This document shows, one piece after another, positions 61,546-64,000 of a stretch of DNA of 64,000 nt. Below the pieces are notes generated by a model. It did not search any database. It was given only the letters and a program-made list of their open reading frames with translations, and was not told where the DNA came from. Position 1 is the stretch's first letter. Every line of letters begins with the position of its first letter. This DNA comes from Ptychodera flava. Lineage: Eukaryota > Hemichordata > Enteropneusta > Ptychoderidae. Made by a program: the position numbers and the translations under genes. The stretch lies in assembly GCF_041260155.1 (NCBI RefSeq), contig NC_091947.1, positions 36,381,532 through 36,445,531 of the forward strand, written 5' to 3'.

Positions 61546-61834
61546 GCAAACATACACACACAAATTACTTCAAGTACAAAGCAATAATGTATGTTTCTTA
61601 AGTTTCATGCATCCTGCATTCTTCAGACAGACGTGAAAAGATTCTTAGCTCTAAGCTTGTTCTCTGATTTATATTGTCGGGACGAACTATTCTTTTTCCA
61701 GGTGGTGTTAAAATATGATAAATAACATTTGTTTTTGTTGCGGAATTTTGAAACCAGCTGGGAGCGTAGATTGGTCAGCGTTGATATATGTGTAGATTTA
61801 TGATTCACAAAGACTACATAGCTTGCTTATTAGT

Positions 61835-62480
61835 CCCGCGGACGAAGTCCGGCGGGGACTTATATAAATTGGGTCCCGTCCGTCCGTCCATCATCAACAT
61901 TTTCTCAGACACTGCGGAACCAATTTTGTTCAAACTTGGCACAAAGGCATAGCACTATGACCTACAGATGCACATCGATTTATTTTGCGATACGATTCAA
62001 TATGGCTGCAAGGTGGCCATATTTTTGCGATTTTTCATGTCTTTGAATATTAACTCAAACATCTGTGAATTGATTTTGTTCAAACTTGAGACAAAAGGAA
62101 AGCACTATGATCTACATGTGCATGTCAATTTATTTAGTGATACGATCGAATATGGCCGCGAGGCAAAGCACTATGACCTTGATATGCACGTCAAGTTATT
62201 TCGCGAAACGATCGAATATGGCTGCGAGGCAGCCACATTTTTTTCGATTTTTTATGTCATTGAACCTAACTCAAACACCCCGGCATGAACTGATTATGTT
62301 CAAACTTGGCACAAAGGCAAAGCACTATGACCTACATATGCATGTAAAGTTATTTTGCGAAAAGTTTGAATATGGCCGCAAGGCGGTCATTTTTTTTGCA
62401 AATTTTTTATGTCTTTGAACCATAAATCAAACATCTGTGAACTGATTTTGTTCAAATTTGGAAAAAAAACTTGTCACAGA
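61835..62480 (+). repeat. Repeat element with hairpin head and internal tandem units
   Basis: Starts with an imperfect hairpin (AGTCCCGCGGAC...GTCCGGCGGGGACT), then GTCCGTCCGTCC, then about four diverged units of 100-190 bp. Each unit has GTTCAAACTTGGCACAAAGG, CACTATGACCTACA and GAATATGGC blocks. A 106-codon open frame crossing the units is a by-product. Confidence 0.75.
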
Positions 62481-62885
62481 GACAGACCAGAACAGAAAAT
62501 ACCATTTTTATACATAGAGAGCAAAACAGAATAAGAATGAATTCAGTTCTTGCTCACACAGATTTTCTGTCGCGAGTTTTTAATGTCGAAGGACATTGTC
62601 GACTTTCGTCGCGTGATAGCGCCACCACTTTGTTATTGTTTTAGCTTAATTATTGTACCGCCGGATTCGGATTCGGAGTTTGCAAATCATAGGCCTCATG
62701 CAATTTGCATCAAGGTCATTCCACAGCAACCAAGACACCAAAGATCATAACCAAGCAGACAAGCGGGACTGTGTCATCAACGATGACTTGTGTTAGAGTA
62801 ACTCGATGCCTTGTCAATAATTGACCACGCAAACTAACTTTGATAGCTCTGTATTGTTACGATATTTCTCGTTACGGAACGATTG

Positions 62886-62888
62886 CAT

Positions 62889-62980
<92 letters not shown>
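62886..62980. repeat. (TA)n microsatellite
   Basis: About 46 units with one break near 62900, directly abutting the multi-hairpin element. Confidence 0.95.
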
Positions 62981-62984
<4 letters not shown>

Positions 62985-62987
<3 letters not shown>

Positions 62988-63300
62988 CACCAAGCGGTAT
63001 ACCACGAGATTTTGACCAGTTAACGACATACGTGCACACGAGCGATAGCGAGTGCTTATATATCGCTATATATGTAAACTGGTCAAAATCGAGTGGTATA
63101 CCAGTTACTGAGGTGGTTTATTGCTATTATATCATAATATCAAATTGAAATTCTGGCGTGAAATGTCAAAAGGGAATTTTTCTCTAGCTGAGAGCTTTGA
63201 CTGTTCCAACCGTGCTATATTGCGAATATAGCACGGTTATTTTCACGTTTCGGTCAATTAGATTGCACTATTTGCGCCATCAATGTCCTGGTGTCATATA
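62985..63300 (-). mobile_element. Multi-hairpin element, inverted copy
   Basis: Inverse of 44190-44505: ATACCACGAGATTTTGACC hairpin, GTTTATTGC, TTGAAATTCTGGCGTGAAAT, then the GTGCTATATTGCGAATATAG palindrome and GCGCCAT. Confidence 0.75.
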
Positions 63301-64000
63301 ATAGTTATTACAAACGATATCAGGCAAGGCAAATCACACAGTAGAATCGTTTGCCAAATTCTCGGTACAGAGTGGCGTTTTTATAACGGTAAATTCACGG
63401 CGGATAGGTGGATTGATAATAACAAAACGTATATATGCGGCACCTTTGGACATGGTTGTATAGTTGGGTATCGTTATGTAGATGGTGTCTTGACGACCGT
63501 CTGACTATCGATTTTCGCTGCCGTTTTGAATTTCAAATATCGGTAAACGTTAGGTAATTTTTTCTCACACTTTGCATGGTTATCCCTGATTTTTATTCTT
63601 AATTTGAAAGAGAATGATTGAAAGTTTCATTGACGAAGGGCACAGATTGCCTTTAGAGGAATATTGCGAAAGTTGTAAGTTGTTTGAATATCAAGACATG
63701 TATGAGACGATGGCGATTCTCTAATGCAATAGTCAGCGTTTTAAGTGAAACTCATGTTTGCTGTCTTCTAAGAGAAAATGAGCAATTTTTCTTCATTTTG
63801 TTTAATATTTAATATAATCTAATCAATTAATTTGTTGATTTTGTCGACTAGCGACATTATATAGTCAAACCCTCTCCTCTAATGAACATAATTTTTTACT
63901 CTCCACTTATTTTTTGTCGCCGTCCAGTAAATAAAATAAAAAAATCACATGTAGGATAAAAGCTGATAAGATCAGCTGACTTCAAATATAGCCAATGATA
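63301..64000. other. Right edge, no gene seen
   Basis: A 73-codon plus-strand frame overlaps 63283-63504 without a recognisable motif. The rest is AT-rich. Confidence 0.35.

Noticed and set aside
61968..62418. Two overlapping open frames of about 106-110 codons
   Set aside because: They run through tandem non-coding repeat units and repeat the same peptide blocks.

Overview
The window is nuclear DNA of an animal, most likely a marine invertebrate. It is AT-rich, genes are split by GT-AG introns, and it is crowded with small DNA transposons, non-LTR retrotransposon tails and microsatellites. The gene families present (KLHL, cytosolic sulfotransferase, C-type lectin/sushi) are metazoan, while the expansin-like domain argues against a vertebrate. 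The phylum cannot be fixed from sequence alone; hemichordate, cephalochordate and lophotrochozoan all remain possible.

Four protein-coding genes are supported. (1) Plus strand, 1-8849: the 3' part of a gene with PLL-type beta-propeller lectin repeats, a SKICH/Ig-like sandwich and a helical cysteine-containing C-terminus; its 5' end lies outside the window. (2) Minus strand, 17387-19186: an intronless 599-codon BTB-BACK-Kelch gene. (3) Minus strand, 33024 down to 22409: a six-exon cytosolic sulfotransferase whose third exon carries two apparent single-base deletions as assembled. (4) Minus strand, 60745 down to 38577: a gene of at least nine exons whose phases join perfectly. It encodes signal peptide, C-type lectin domain, sushi/CCP domain, expansin-like double-psi beta-barrel, expansin C-terminal (CBM63-like) domain, Ser/Thr-rich stalk and a transmembrane helix. 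This membrane-anchored lectin-sushi-expansin chimera is the most striking biology in the window.

The rest is a dense repeat landscape with readable insertion histories. A 19-bp tandem array carrying AP-1 consensus sites is split by a retrotransposon. Several elements of 1.4-2.4 kb are flanked by 3-bp TAA/TTA duplications (PIF/Harbinger-like), one of them nested in a second TIR element whose paralogous copy shows the empty site. There are TTAA-flanked MITEs, two hAT-like elements, a 487-bp imperfect palindrome, and a three-copy multi-hairpin element. A set of ultrashort (26-29 bp) palindromes is flanked by 7-bp direct repeats and may be a novel class of insertion.

Inside the 7.7-kb intron of gene 4 (45715-53457) lies a CpG-rich stretch with an NRF1-type palindrome, a perfect 48-bp-arm inverted repeat, and a cluster of E-box, CRE and D-box palindromes. 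This suggests an internal promoter or enhancer.
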